From: Paenibacillus sp. JNUCC-31
GTDB lineage: Bacteria > Bacillota > Bacilli > Paenibacillales > Paenibacillaceae
DNA: 64,000 nucleotides
Direction of reading: 5' to 3'
Assembly: GCF_014844075.1 (NCBI RefSeq)
Contig: NZ_CP062165.1
Span: forward strand, 3,100,001-3,164,000
Notes under the pieces: model-generated
What the model saw: the letters and a program-made list of their open reading frames with translations, nothing else
Databases searched by the model: none
What the model was told of the DNA's origin: nothing
Program-made: the position numbers and the translations under genes
In this document: positions 25,949 through 34,340 of the stretch, in pieces
Position numbering within the stretch: the stretch's first letter is position 1
Layout: every line of letters begins with the position of its first letter

Positions 25949-27175
25949 GTGGCACAAGCCGCTGTAAGCAAAATGCAAATCAATCACTCCGCCAATTGGG
26001 CGCTTGCCGGAGTCAGCTTCGCCCATCTGCTGAATGATGCGATGCAGACTGTTGTCCCGTCTGCTTTTCCGCTGTTCCAGCAAACGATGCAGCTCAGTTT
26101 CGCCCAGATGGGCTGGATTGCCTTCACATTGAATATTACCGCATCGGTCCTACAGCCACTGGTCGGTTATATGTCTGATCGCAAGCCGATGCCGATCCTG
26201 CTGCCCGGAGGTATGTTGTTCTCCCTGATCGGTGTTCTCGGCTTTGCCTTGTCTTCCGAGTTATGGATGCTGCTTGTCTCCGCAGCGTTGATTGGCATAG
26301 GCTCATCCATCCTGCATCCTGAATCCTCACGCGTCGCTCATTTGGCGGCAGGTCGAGGACGCGGAATGGCACAGTCCATCTTCCAGGTCGGTGGCAATAC
26401 AGGTCAGGCTCTCGCCCCGCTGCTGGTTGCCTTTATCCTGCTTCCGCATGGACAGCTTAGTTTTCTGTGGCTAATGGCTTTTGCTCTAATCGGGATCGTT
26501 ATCCAGTCTTCCGTTAGCCGTTGGTATAGAGACAAATTGGCGGATAATCGCAGCCGTCAGCAACAGCCTGTACAGGCAAATGGCATTGTGCAGCCTGCTG
26601 TTCAGCCTGCAAGTCGGAGATTTATCGCTTTTACGATGGGGATTCTCATCTTGCTGCTGTTTTCCAAATTCGTATATATTGCCGGCATGACCGGATACTA
26701 TGCATTCTATTACGCCGATGCGTATAACCTGCCTCTTTCGCAGGCACAGATCTGCCTGTTCGTTCTGCAATTTGCGGGTATGGTTGGCACCTTGCTCGGC
26801 GGCCCACTGGCTGACCGTTATGGACGCAAACCGATGATCTGGTTCTCCATCGCGGGTACTGCTCCATTTTCACTGCTGCTGCCGTATGCGGGACCTGCTT
26901 TATCGATAGTATTATGCGGCATCATCGGACTGATTCTCATGTCCGGCTTCAGCGTTATCATTGTATATGCACAGGAGTTGCTGCCACGTCATATCGGAAC
27001 GGTGTCCGGATTGTTCTTCGGCCTGTCATTCGGCATGGCGGGACTTGGATCGGTTGTGCTTGGTTCCCTGATTGATGTGACCAACATTTCATTCGTCATC
27101 AAACTATGTTCCTTTTTACCGCTGCTTGGGGTGTGTGCTGTATTCCTGCGCCGGGATCGGCCACGAAACGCCTAA
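25949..27175 (+). CDS. MFS transporter, fosmidomycin-resistance (Fsr)-like
   Basis: A 408-residue 12-helix exporter. Fsr-type features are SFAHLLNDAMQTVVPSAFPL in helix 1, the loop YMSDRKPMP, SSILHPESSRVAHLAAGRGR in helix 4 and FQVGGNTGQALAPLL in helix 5; the second half has GGPLADRYGRKP. The start is GTG behind GAGGTG. It lies divergent from the broken AraC regulator, which may once have controlled it. The substrate in this host is unknown. Confidence 0.9.
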   Translation: MAQAAVSKMQINHSANWALAGVSFAHLLNDAMQTVVPSAFPLFQQTMQLSFAQMGWIAFTLNITASVLQPLVGYMSDRKPMPILLPGGMLFSLIGVLGFALSSELWMLLVSAALIGIGSSILHPESSRVAHLAAGRGRGMAQSIFQVGGNTGQALAPLLVAFILLPHGQLSFLWLMAFALIGIVIQSSVSRWYRDKLADNRSRQQQPVQANGIVQPAVQPASRRFIAFTMGILILLLFSKFVYIAGMTGYYAFYYADAYNLPLSQAQICLFVLQFAGMVGTLLGGPLADRYGRKPMIWFSIAGTAPFSLLLPYAGPALSIVLCGIIGLILMSGFSVIIVYAQELLPRHIGTVSGLFFGLSFGMAGLGSVVLGSLIDVTNISFVIKLCSFLPLLGVCAVFLRRDRPRNA

Positions 27176-27265
27176 TATGCATTGAAACGTCAGTTGTTTT
27201 GTGACTACAATAGGGTCAGGATATTCGAATCGAGACAGAGGCTAAACAGAAGGAAGGAATAACCC

Positions 27266-28045
27266 ATGATCATTGATGTACAGCATGTTACTTGGAAAAG
27301 GGGGCCAATCACCCTGCTGAACGATGTCAGCTGGCGTGTAAACGAAGGGGAACATTGGGCACTGCTCGGCCTGAATGGTTCCGGTAAAACCACCCTCCTG
27401 AACATGATCACCGGATATCTCTGGCCGACAGAAGGCACGATAACCGTGCTCGGACACCGTTACGGGGATGTGGATTTGCGCGAGCTGCGGAAGTCGATCG
27501 GCTGGGTCAGCTCCTCCCTTCAGGAGAAATTATATGGCACCGACCGTACACAATATGTCGTGATCAGCGGTAAACATGCCACCATCGGACTGTACGATAA
27601 ACTTTCGGATGAGGATCTGGATCAGGCAAGGGAATTGATGCGTACGCTCGGCTGTCAGCATCTGTGGGACCGCGAATACCGTACCTGTTCCCAGGGAGAG
27701 AAGCAGAAACTGCTCATTGCCCGAGCTCTGATGGCTAATCCGCGTGTGCTCATTCTGGACGAACCCTGCAATGGGCTTGACCTGTTCTCCAGAGAGCGGC
27801 TGCTGGAAAGTATCCGTGAGCTGACACAGAAACCGGACACCCCTTCGCTCATCTACGTGACCCATCATACGGAGGAAATATTGCCAGTATTCAGCCACAG
27901 CCTGCTGCTTCGGCGGGGCGAGATTGTGAATAGCGGATTAACCAGTGAGTTGATGAACCGGGATGTACTGAGCAGCTTTTTTGAAGCGCCTGTGGATGTA
28001 GATCGGCATGGACAACGGGTCTACGTAAGGGCAGCAGAACAATAA
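27266..28045 (+). CDS. Orphan ABC ATPase (YlmA/ModF-like)
   Basis: A 259-residue single ABC cassette. Walker A is GLNGSGKTT (about 36-44), the signature is CSQGEKQK, Walker B is RVLILDEP followed by CNGLDLFSRE, and the switch His is in IYVTHHTEEI. The Q-loop is VSSSLQEKLYG. There is no permease or binding-protein gene next to it, and no membrane segment, as with ModF/YlmA-type soluble ATPases. It lies 90 bases after the Fsr-like gene and is followed by a strong terminator, so both may share a transcript. Transport role unproven. Confidence 0.85.
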   Translation: MIIDVQHVTWKRGPITLLNDVSWRVNEGEHWALLGLNGSGKTTLLNMITGYLWPTEGTITVLGHRYGDVDLRELRKSIGWVSSSLQEKLYGTDRTQYVVISGKHATIGLYDKLSDEDLDQARELMRTLGCQHLWDREYRTCSQGEKQKLLIARALMANPRVLILDEPCNGLDLFSRERLLESIRELTQKPDTPSLIYVTHHTEEILPVFSHSLLLRRGEIVNSGLTSELMNRDVLSSFFEAPVDVDRHGQRVYVRAAEQ

Positions 28046-28074
28046 TTTCTGCATCTATTCACAGTCAGAACAAT

Positions 28075-28126
28075 CCAAGCAGCCCAAAAATCTTATCCAC
28101 ATGTGGACAGGTTTTTGGGCTGCTTG
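28075..28126. terminator. Strong terminator between ABC ATPase and methyltransferase remnant
   Basis: CAAGCAGCCCAAAAA pairs almost perfectly with TTTTTGGGCTGCTTGG around a loop that itself contains CCACATGTGG. The A5 and T5 runs let it work on both strands. Confidence 0.85.
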
Positions 28127-28160
28127 GCTATATTATGAATTATCCACAGTTTTCTGTGTA

Positions 28161-28586
28161 TTATTTGCGGGCAGACAGGAATAAAAACAACGGAATGCGC
28201 TGTCTGCGCAGGTACGTCTCCTCGTTCACAAAATACGGACGCTGAGGCGCCGATTCCCGCAGATGCTGTACTTGAAATCCTGCCTGCTGTAATGCCATGT
28301 AGTAGGATTCGATGGAGCGATGCATTTTTTTCACCGTGCCTCCAAGCCATTGCTGCTCCCGGTATCCCTCTACAAAATACTGATCAACCACCCAGTTGGT
28401 TCGGGTCCCCGAAGGCTGCAACGTCGACGTAATTACAGGATGTTCTACCGAAAATATGAACGTACCATTCTCTTTTAACGTGTGGTATACCTTGCTGAAC
28501 AGGCTATTCACATCTTCAATATAATGAATCGCCAGTCTGGAAATGGCCAGATCATATGTATCCGCGGGATAGCTCCAGTCTTCCAT
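28161..28586 (-). pseudogene. 5'-truncated SAM-dependent methyltransferase
   Basis: The 141 residues match the C-terminal part of class I methyltransferases: YDLAISRLAIHYIEDVNSLF (post-II region), VYHTLKENGTFIFSVEHPV, and a C-terminal EESAPQRPYFV-like segment. The SAM-binding motif I (GxGxG) that should lie about 60-100 residues earlier is absent. The same frame stays open upstream for about 35 codons (IKGQNAQIEQAF fits the family) up to a TAA, and no ribosome site precedes the internal ATG. An AAGAGGA site with an ATG about 20 bases past the next gene's stop may be the original start. An N-terminal deletion is the best explanation. Confidence 0.7.
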
Positions 28587-28738
28587 GAACGCTTGTTCAA
28601 TCTGTGCGTTCTGGCCCTTTATCGATTCATGGGCAGCCTGGAAGATTATACACCTCCGGAAGTTAACTCGGGAATACCTTTCAGATTAGGAATTGGCAAA
28701 CCTCGAATAAATATACATGCCAACGTCCTCTTTCTCTG

Positions 28739-29287
28739 CTATAGAAAAGCATGGATCAAGAACAATACAGCAAAAGCGAGACCCGATCTCAGATGCCACT
28801 GCCGATCCAGCTTCTTGTAACGGAAAAACCCAGCAATCGGAACAGGTAGCAGAGCCAGACCGGCGAGCAGACCCGTAATATGGCTAAAGTCCAGCTTAAA
28901 ATCGAACAAAAAGGCTCCGACCACATGAAGCGCAATCAAACCCATCGCAACCATGGCAACCGGGACGTGTACTCGCCGGGCAATACCCAGCAGCTTTACA
29001 GCCAGCTTCCTGATTCCCGCCCAGGCGTCAAGCCACTTTCGTTTTATCACAAACAGGATCACGTAATAAGCCAGCACAACAAACAGCAAGATTCGGGCTT
29101 GAGAGCCATAAACCTTATACGCCTCGCTGATGTGATGGTCGTTCCAATTTGTTGTACTGTGATACAGATGAATTAAACTCCACAGACCGTAAGCCAAAAT
29201 AACTGCGGTTAACACCAGACTGATCCCTATCCATTTGCGGTCTTTTTGAGGAATATAAGCCTTCTTCTTCACGGCTGACTTGTTCAT
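28739..29287 (-). CDS. Five-helix membrane protein, possibly b-type cytochrome-like
   Basis: About 182 residues with a basic N-terminus and five membrane helices. Histidines occur at helix positions in RRVHVPVAM, LIALHVVGAF, DFSHITGLLA, QWHLRSGLAF and LFLIHAFL. Such spacing suggests haem ligation as in four-helix cytochrome b or ferric-reductase-like domains, but no family is recognised with confidence. The ATG at 29287 is preferred (GAAGGGA 8 bases upstream) over the GTG at 29293. A terminator separates it from the GT2 operon. Confidence 0.65.
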   Translation of the reverse strand: MNKSAVKKKAYIPQKDRKWIGISLVLTAVILAYGLWSLIHLYHSTTNWNDHHISEAYKVYGSQARILLFVVLAYYVILFVIKRKWLDAWAGIRKLAVKLLGIARRVHVPVAMVAMGLIALHVVGAFLFDFKLDFSHITGLLAGLALLPVPIAGFFRYKKLDRQWHLRSGLAFAVLFLIHAFL

Positions 29288-29356
29288 GATCACTGTCCCT
29301 TCCCCTATCAGGGATCGAATGTAACGAAATTTAACCTCTCTGGTATTATAAGAACA

Positions 29357-29381
29357 GGCGGCTCTGCTTTGCAGAACCGCC
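29357..29381 (-). terminator. Terminator of the exopolysaccharide cluster
   Basis: On the minus strand GGCGGTTCTGC pairs with GCAGAGCCGCC around a 3-base loop, followed by TGTTCTTAT. It lies about 28 bases past the GT2 stop. Confidence 0.7.
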
Positions 29382-29408
29382 CGGCTCGTGGTTGGTCAAG
29401 TAGCTTAC

Positions 29409-30704
29409 TCAGCCAAAGCGCTGTGTTTTGTACCATTTGCTCTCACGTTTCTTGATCTTGTCCATAACCAAAGAGTAGAAAGCCTTGATCGAGATGATAA
29501 TGAACAGCTGTGCATACGTAAAGTAGGATACGCAGGCGTAAATAAAATTACGCGTATTACTCTGTCCAATATCTGCCGCGAGTGCAAGATTAATCTGTAA
29601 TACATATATAAAGTACATTAATGCCCATCCAATGACGAGGAACACATAGGCATCTCCGGCAAACTGGAACGGCGAACTCACGTCCGGTTTAAATATTGCA
29701 ATGATCTGGTAGACGAGATTAACAAGAAAGATAATATCCGATACAATAATGGCGAGCATAAACCAAAAATAGCTGACCGCATAATAGAGAACTAATAACT
29801 TGTTGCGCCAGCTGGATCGGTTGAACAGGTTATGGATATTATCCAGAACGACCTGATAGTTCCCTTTTGCCCACCGTTCACGCTGCTTCATATACACGCT
29901 GAGCTTCTCCGGCTCTTGCTGGTACGCTTCTGCTTGGGGTGCAAGGGCAACAAACTGACCACGATTCAGAATCTCAAAGGATAATGCTGTATCTTCCGTG
30001 ATCGCTGTAACATCCCAGCCGCCGATCTCCCGGATCAGCTTTGTTTTAATTATATAATTGGTCCCCGGAATGGAACCGAGCTGGAATAATTCCCACAGCC
30101 CTGTATGATACACCCGCTGAGATGTGATAATCTCCAGATTAATGCATTGGGAAAGGAAATTTTGTCCCCGGTTCCGTGCTTTATTCCGGCCAAACACCAC
30201 ACCGTATTGTTCCGGGTTTTCCAAAGCCTTCTGTGTCAAGAACATCAGGGAATTCCGCTCAGGGGCAGCATCGGCATCAAAGATGCAAATCCACTCTCCG
30301 GTGGATATGTCCAGACCGTCATTCAATGCACCGGACTTGCCTCCTGTACCCTTACGCTCCATAACGGTCACATTCCGATGTACATAACTGGTTTTAGTCA
30401 AAAATGTCCGAAGCTTCTCCGCTGTATCATCGGTGCAGTTATCTGCAATAACGATAACCTGGACTTTATCCTCCGGATAATTCAGGCGCAGGATATGCTC
30501 TACAGTAGCCACAATAACCAAACCTTCATTATGTGCAGGTACCATAATGGTTACGGTCGGATAATGATCCATATTTACGGGAATCTGAATCCCCTTTTTA
30601 TCCTGTTTTTGGATAAAACGAATGGCTCCAGCCATAATGACTATGGATTCAAATACGGCAATCCATATACTAAATATCGATAACAGCAATATAAAGTCAG
30701 CCAC
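29409..30704 (-). CDS. Processive GT2 glycosyltransferase (YdaM/PgaC-like synthase)
   Basis: A membrane-embedded synthase that polymerises and exports a polysaccharide. One helix at 5-25 is followed by the GT-A domain with TVTIMVPAHNE (50-60), DAD at 143-145, TED at 237-239 (catalytic base) and QRERW at 274-278, then four C-terminal helices. This order is the BcsA/PgaC/HasA pattern. No PilZ domain is present, so c-di-GMP control must come from a partner. The GTG start overlaps the small membrane protein gene by 8 bases with GGAGG just upstream. Product sugar unknown. Confidence 0.9.
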   Translation of the reverse strand: MADFILLLSIFSIWIAVFESIVIMAGAIRFIQKQDKKGIQIPVNMDHYPTVTIMVPAHNEGLVIVATVEHILRLNYPEDKVQVIVIADNCTDDTAEKLRTFLTKTSYVHRNVTVMERKGTGGKSGALNDGLDISTGEWICIFDADAAPERNSLMFLTQKALENPEQYGVVFGRNKARNRGQNFLSQCINLEIITSQRVYHTGLWELFQLGSIPGTNYIIKTKLIREIGGWDVTAITEDTALSFEILNRGQFVALAPQAEAYQQEPEKLSVYMKQRERWAKGNYQVVLDNIHNLFNRSSWRNKLLVLYYAVSYFWFMLAIIVSDIIFLVNLVYQIIAIFKPDVSSPFQFAGDAYVFLVIGWALMYFIYVLQINLALAADIGQSNTRNFIYACVSYFTYAQLFIIISIKAFYSLVMDKIKKRESKWYKTQRFG

Positions 30705-30840
30705 TTACCTTCCTCCGATCGTACTTGCGATTCACCTTGGAGCGAAAACGAAGAGTGGCAATCGTTAATGCAATTGTAAAAACTGCGAGTATACAACTGA
30801 CGATGATACAGATCGGGATGAACCAGGACATATATTCCAC
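30697..30840 (-). CDS. 47-residue single-pass membrane protein, coupled to the GT2 synthase
   Basis: A short gene with one membrane helix (about residues 5-30, WFIPICIIVSCILAVFTIAL) and a basic cytoplasmic tail (RFRSKVNRKYDRRK). AGGAGAG lies 7 bases before the GTG start, and its stop overlaps the GT2 start by 8 bases. It sits where small partner subunits of synthases (such as PgaD) are found, but shows no sequence similarity that I recognise. A role as synthase partner is inference. Confidence 0.7.
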   Translation of the reverse strand: MEYMSWFIPICIIVSCILAVFTIALTIATLRFRSKVNRKYDRRKVSG

Positions 30841-30865
30841 AGAGCATCTCTCCTTTCCTACTAGT

Positions 30866-31741
30866 TTAGATATACTCTCCTATGAGATCTGTCTCTGTGT
30901 TCCGTTCCAGTGCAGCAATAACAGCATCAATATCCTCATACTTTCCGAACTGTTCCTTCTGGAAAACCAGTGCACCGGATCGAATAACCGTCTGTAGTTC
31001 ATTTCCTTTTTTATCAATCATCTGCAGATCCATCATCGCTTTTTTGATCCGTTTTGTAAGCACTGGCAAGTACTCCACATCGGTCATCGGGCAAATGATC
31101 ACAAACCGTCCCCGACCCACAAAAAACTTGTAATCCTCATACCGGATTTGCTTCTGGATCGTATTGGACAACTCTAGCAGAAACTGTGCATATCGTATGG
31201 AACCAAGCGATTCCAGCACCAGTGGCAAAAATTCAATCTTGAACATCGCCATGCTGAACCCATAGTGCTCCGAGTAACGTCTGGCGAGATTGCTTTGCTT
31301 CATGACCGTATCGGCAAGAGCTTCCTTGTTGCCCAAGGATGTATCCGGGTCAATCTGCGGAATACGTTCTTGCAACTCCTGCAGACGTTCCATGACGCGG
31401 GCAGTGCGCACAAGGCTTGCCTTGATAAAAGCAGCCACAGCCACATTGGCCGGGATTAATAGCCACCATGAGAACGTAAGCACATTCGCATCCGCATAGG
31501 TAACAAGCCAGACAAAATAAGAGACCAGATATACAAATCCGGCAACGACAGACACCCCGACAGGTATCACAAAACCAAGAACCAGCGCTACAAGCGATGC
31601 GATGCTGAACACCACATCCAGTGGGGTATAGCTCTGATTCATTTCAATTTTTAGATAGACAACGAGTTGCTGGATCACAGCTAATCCGATCAAAATGGCA
31701 TATCCCCATGCCATACGAAGAATGGGTGCTTTGTTCCTCAT
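30866..31741 (-). CDS. Membrane protein with degenerate GGDEF domain (YdaK-like c-di-GMP receptor)
   Basis: About four N-terminal helices (10-110), then a coiled stretch and a GGDEF-fold domain starting at DPDTSLGNKEALADTV (131-146). The active-site GGDEF is replaced by GRGRF (209-213), so it should not make c-di-GMP. The inhibitory-site motif RxxD is kept as RYED at 200-203, exactly five residues before, as in c-di-GMP-binding GGDEF domains. This is the arrangement described for B. subtilis YdaK. It lies 25 bases upstream of the small membrane protein and GT2 genes. Confidence 0.82.
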   Translation of the reverse strand: MRNKAPILRMAWGYAILIGLAVIQQLVVYLKIEMNQSYTPLDVVFSIASLVALVLGFVIPVGVSVVAGFVYLVSYFVWLVTYADANVLTFSWWLLIPANVAVAAFIKASLVRTARVMERLQELQERIPQIDPDTSLGNKEALADTVMKQSNLARRYSEHYGFSMAMFKIEFLPLVLESLGSIRYAQFLLELSNTIQKQIRYEDYKFFVGRGRFVIICPMTDVEYLPVLTKRIKKAMMDLQMIDKKGNELQTVIRSGALVFQKEQFGKYEDIDAVIAALERNTETDLIGEYI

Positions 31742-31865
31742 AGTGACCTTCTCTCCGGTTAATGGATTTGTGATGTCTAAGTGATGTCTAAGTTACGACA
31801 AATTACGACATGAAAACACAAATATTATGCTAACACATTAACCAAAATATAAAATGACATTTATA

Positions 31866-32981
31866 TTACTTTTTAAGTGTTTTTTGCAATTCAGTCTCAC
31901 CAAGCAGCGGAAACAAGTTGTCAAACATATGTGTATTTCCATCAAATACATATCCTCCTGGATAAGCTTTATCCAGATTGCGAAGGGTGATCATATGGTT
32001 ATACAGCTGCTTGGCCCATTTTGGATCACCCGATCGAACAGCGAGCAGTATGGCGAGTCCATAGACGGATGGAGATTCATAGGATACCGCAGAGGTTCGC
32101 TCCGAGCGTTTATATTGACCCGGCAACCGATGACGGGTATTGAATTCCTTTTTCAGAAAGGTAATGAGCTTGTCCGGTTTCCGGCCGGTTACCGTAAGAT
32201 GATTAGCCACAATCAACTGGTCAATCAGGTTGACCGTGTCATCATATGTATATTTTTTCGTTTCGACATCAAAGGTTTTAGGATAAAACAAGCCGTCATC
32301 CGGCATGCTTTTCAGCAGTGATTCGTATTTAGCATAGGTTCCAGGCTCCAGCATCTCATGCTGTTCCATCGCCTGGAGAGCCCGCAGGTCAACATAAACC
32401 AGGCTTAATGTACCCGTATCGGGGGTGTTTCCATGGGCGAAATCGTGAAAATCAACATAATATCCCTTGTTCTGAACGGATTGTGTCAGGGTACGAACAA
32501 TATCCGACGCTGTGGTCAGCTTCTCTTCCCGGCTCTGTCCCCATTGATCTGCTGCCTTCAATAAAGCATCGACAATTCGAAAATCATCACCAAGCGCATT
32601 GGTAGTCACATGTGATGCCCCGTTCGCGTCCAGTTTCCAGGCAATGTAGTTTTGCGGCATCAGAAAATAGGTCGTTAACCGATCATAAGCCTGCTCAAAT
32701 AACACTTGATCGTTCTTGGCGACGGCGTATTGCATCCACAGACCAAGAGATTCAGACAACGCCTCTCGGCCTGCCACGATATCTTCATCTTCTGACGGAG
32801 CATCCTGGAGATACGTTGCCAGTGTGCCATTGGGGTTGGTCATATGATGCTGGACAAATGAAACGGTTGGGGACAGCTCGTTCATGACAAATCGCTCCTT
32901 TATGAAAATAATCCATGCTGCTGCGATGCTGACGGCCAGTATGACCAGCCATACCAGTCTTTTCCGATTCATGATCTGCAT
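31866..32981 (-). CDS. GH8-like exported protein (YdaJ-like)
   Basis: A 371-residue protein with an N-terminal signal-anchor (KRLVWLVILAVSIAAAWIIF) and an all-helical (alpha/alpha)6-type body resembling the GH8-like YdaJ of B. subtilis. Visible parts include ALSESLGLWMQYAV, LGDDFRIVDALLKAADQWG, KYTYDDTVNLIDQLIVANHL and SVYGLAILLAVRSGD. A likely role is trimming or aiding export of the polysaccharide made by the GT2. The frame opens at 33086, overlapping the MarR stop, but AGGAGG lies 5 bases before the ATG at 32981, which is preferred. Hydrolase activity is not shown. Confidence 0.75.
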   Translation of the reverse strand: MQIMNRKRLVWLVILAVSIAAAWIIFIKERFVMNELSPTVSFVQHHMTNPNGTLATYLQDAPSEDEDIVAGREALSESLGLWMQYAVAKNDQVLFEQAYDRLTTYFLMPQNYIAWKLDANGASHVTTNALGDDFRIVDALLKAADQWGQSREEKLTTASDIVRTLTQSVQNKGYYVDFHDFAHGNTPDTGTLSLVYVDLRALQAMEQHEMLEPGTYAKYESLLKSMPDDGLFYPKTFDVETKKYTYDDTVNLIDQLIVANHLTVTGRKPDKLITFLKKEFNTRHRLPGQYKRSERTSAVSYESPSVYGLAILLAVRSGDPKWAKQLYNHMITLRNLDKAYPGGYVFDGNTHMFDNLFPLLGETELQKTLKK

Positions 32982-33082
32982 GCTGTCCTCCTGCGTTGTT
33001 TCAACTTTCGAATAACTACTCTTCTCCTTGAGATAGGGCTTGCTAAGTTCTGGGATGTAAGGATCAAGGGTAGAGGTATGTT

Positions 33083-33559
33083 TCATTCAGATTGATCCAT
33101 ATAAGGCCGGCGGCCGCCCTTTTTGACAAATTTCCAATCCACTTCAATGTTATGACGCATCCGGCGCAGAAGCTGAACGGCAATCTCGATCTCTTCATCC
33201 GTTAAGCCCTCCAGCGTTACCTGGTCGGAATGAACACCCTCTCTGCGGATAAACTCCCAAGCTTCCAGGCCAGCGTCAGTCGGATATAACAGCTTATTCT
33301 TTTTATTACCCATTGCCGACTGTTTGACGACAAACCCGTCCGATTCCAGTTTACTAATGGCTCTGGCCGCCGTGGTACGATCGACTTTAATTAATTCAGC
33401 CAACTGGTTGGGAATAATGCCTGGATTTTCGCAAATGCGATAAAGATACAGATACTGTCCACGAGACAGGTTTAAATGTTGGAATTCAACGTTACTAATC
33501 GAATCCAGACAGCGGGCAATCATACCAATTTCACGCAACACTTCTTTTTTTTCAGTCAA
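33083..33559 (-). CDS. MarR family regulator of the exopolysaccharide cluster
   Basis: About 158 residues. The MarR fold is visible as LSRGQYLYLYRICENPGIIP, NQLAELIKVDRTTAARAISK and LESDGFVVKQSAMGNKKNKL, with a C-terminal dimer helix. TTG at 33559 is taken as start (AAGGAGA 9 bases upstream); the GTG at 33568 touches the ribosome site. It is the first gene of the cluster, directly before the YdaJ-like gene, and a palindrome lies 24 bases upstream of its start. Confidence 0.88.
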   Translation of the reverse strand: MTEKKEVLREIGMIARCLDSISNVEFQHLNLSRGQYLYLYRICENPGIIPNQLAELIKVDRTTAARAISKLESDGFVVKQSAMGNKKNKLLYPTDAGLEAWEFIRREGVHSDQVTLEGLTDEEIEIAVQLLRRMRHNIEVDWKFVKKGGRRPYMDQSE

Positions 33560-33582
33560 TGTCTTCACTCTCCTTATTAAAT

Positions 33583-33598
33583 TGTTGCATTCGCAACA
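33583..33598. promoter_or_regulatory. Candidate MarR operator before the exopolysaccharide cluster
   Basis: TGTTGCATTCGCAACA is a 16-bp palindrome (six-base arms around a 4-base centre) in the usual TTGC-n4-GCAA form of MarR-family sites. Its place just upstream of the MarR gene suggests autoregulation of the whole cluster. Confidence 0.6.
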
Positions 33599-33731
33599 TA
33601 ATTGATGATATAAATGATTGGAATCGATTTAAATTTTAATCATAACAACACATGTAATAGGTTTACATTCATGCTATGTACCAGTTTACCATGTCAGGAT
33701 AGGATTACTATTGACCAAAGGAGAAACATTC

Positions 33732-34172
33732 ATGAAAACAACTATTGTTGAAGCGAATAACCAGGAGGTGCTCGACGCCTGCTTTGCCATTCGTACCGCT
33801 ATTTTCGTTGAAGAACAAGGCGTGTCTGCCGAGGATGAGTTTGATGCCTATGACGCCCTGGGTACAGAAGCAAGACATATTCTACTTTACGTGGACGGTG
33901 TACCGGCCGCTTCATCCAGACTGCGTGTGGTCGAAAATGTTGCCAAATTGGAGCGAATCTGTGTGATGCTGAATTATCGTAAACATGGACTGGGTCGTGT
34001 TCTGATTGGTAAGCTTGAGCAGATGGCGCTCGATCAAGGGTTGGAGAAGGCCAAGCTGCACGCACAGGTACAAGCCTCTGGGTTCTACGAACGTCTCGGA
34101 TATATGGCAGCCTCGGACATATTTATGGAAGACGGCATTCCTCATCTGCTGATGACCAAAAAACTGAAATAA
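33732..34172 (+). CDS. GNAT N-acetyltransferase (YjcF/ElaA-like)
   Basis: A 146-residue acyl-CoA-dependent acetyltransferase. FAIRTAIFVEEQGVSAEDEF is the typical start of the YjcF group; the acetyl-CoA loop is YRKHGLGRVLIGKLEQMA (Q/RxxGxG/A type), and the C-terminal ASGFYERLGYM is present. ATG at 33732 is taken because AAAGGAG lies 9 bases upstream; the frame could open at 33711. It is monocistronic with a terminator. Substrate unknown. Confidence 0.88.
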   Translation: MKTTIVEANNQEVLDACFAIRTAIFVEEQGVSAEDEFDAYDALGTEARHILLYVDGVPAASSRLRVVENVAKLERICVMLNYRKHGLGRVLIGKLEQMALDQGLEKAKLHAQVQASGFYERLGYMAASDIFMEDGIPHLLMTKKLK

Positions 34173-34176
34173 CGAC

Positions 34177-34226
34177 AAAAAGAGCATCCTCAAAGGTCTG
34201 GAACAGGACTTGGGGATGCTCTTTTT
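34177..34226 (+). terminator. Terminator of the GNAT gene
   Basis: AAAAAGAGCATCC pairs with GGATGCTCTTTTT around a partly paired 20-base loop. It starts just after the stop codon. Confidence 0.85.
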
Positions 34227-34231
34227 GAGTT

Positions 34232-34306
34232 CTAAGGAACCCAGCAAGTGTTATTATTGGCGATTTAGCCATTTGGGGAATGTAAGGAATCTTACACACC
34301 TTATTT
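34232..34306 (+). repeat. Second locus of the paired 25-bp repeat
   Basis: Two units (34232-34256 and 34282-34306) begin CTAAGGAA/GTAAGGAA and end in GTGTTATTA or CCTTATTT. They start 50 bp apart, exactly as in the arms at 9750-9824. The copy lies between the GNAT terminator and the rlmN stop. Here only one arm is present. Confidence 0.7.
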
Positions 34307-34340
34307 TCTGTTTTGTAAACCTAACTTGTACTTCTTATCC

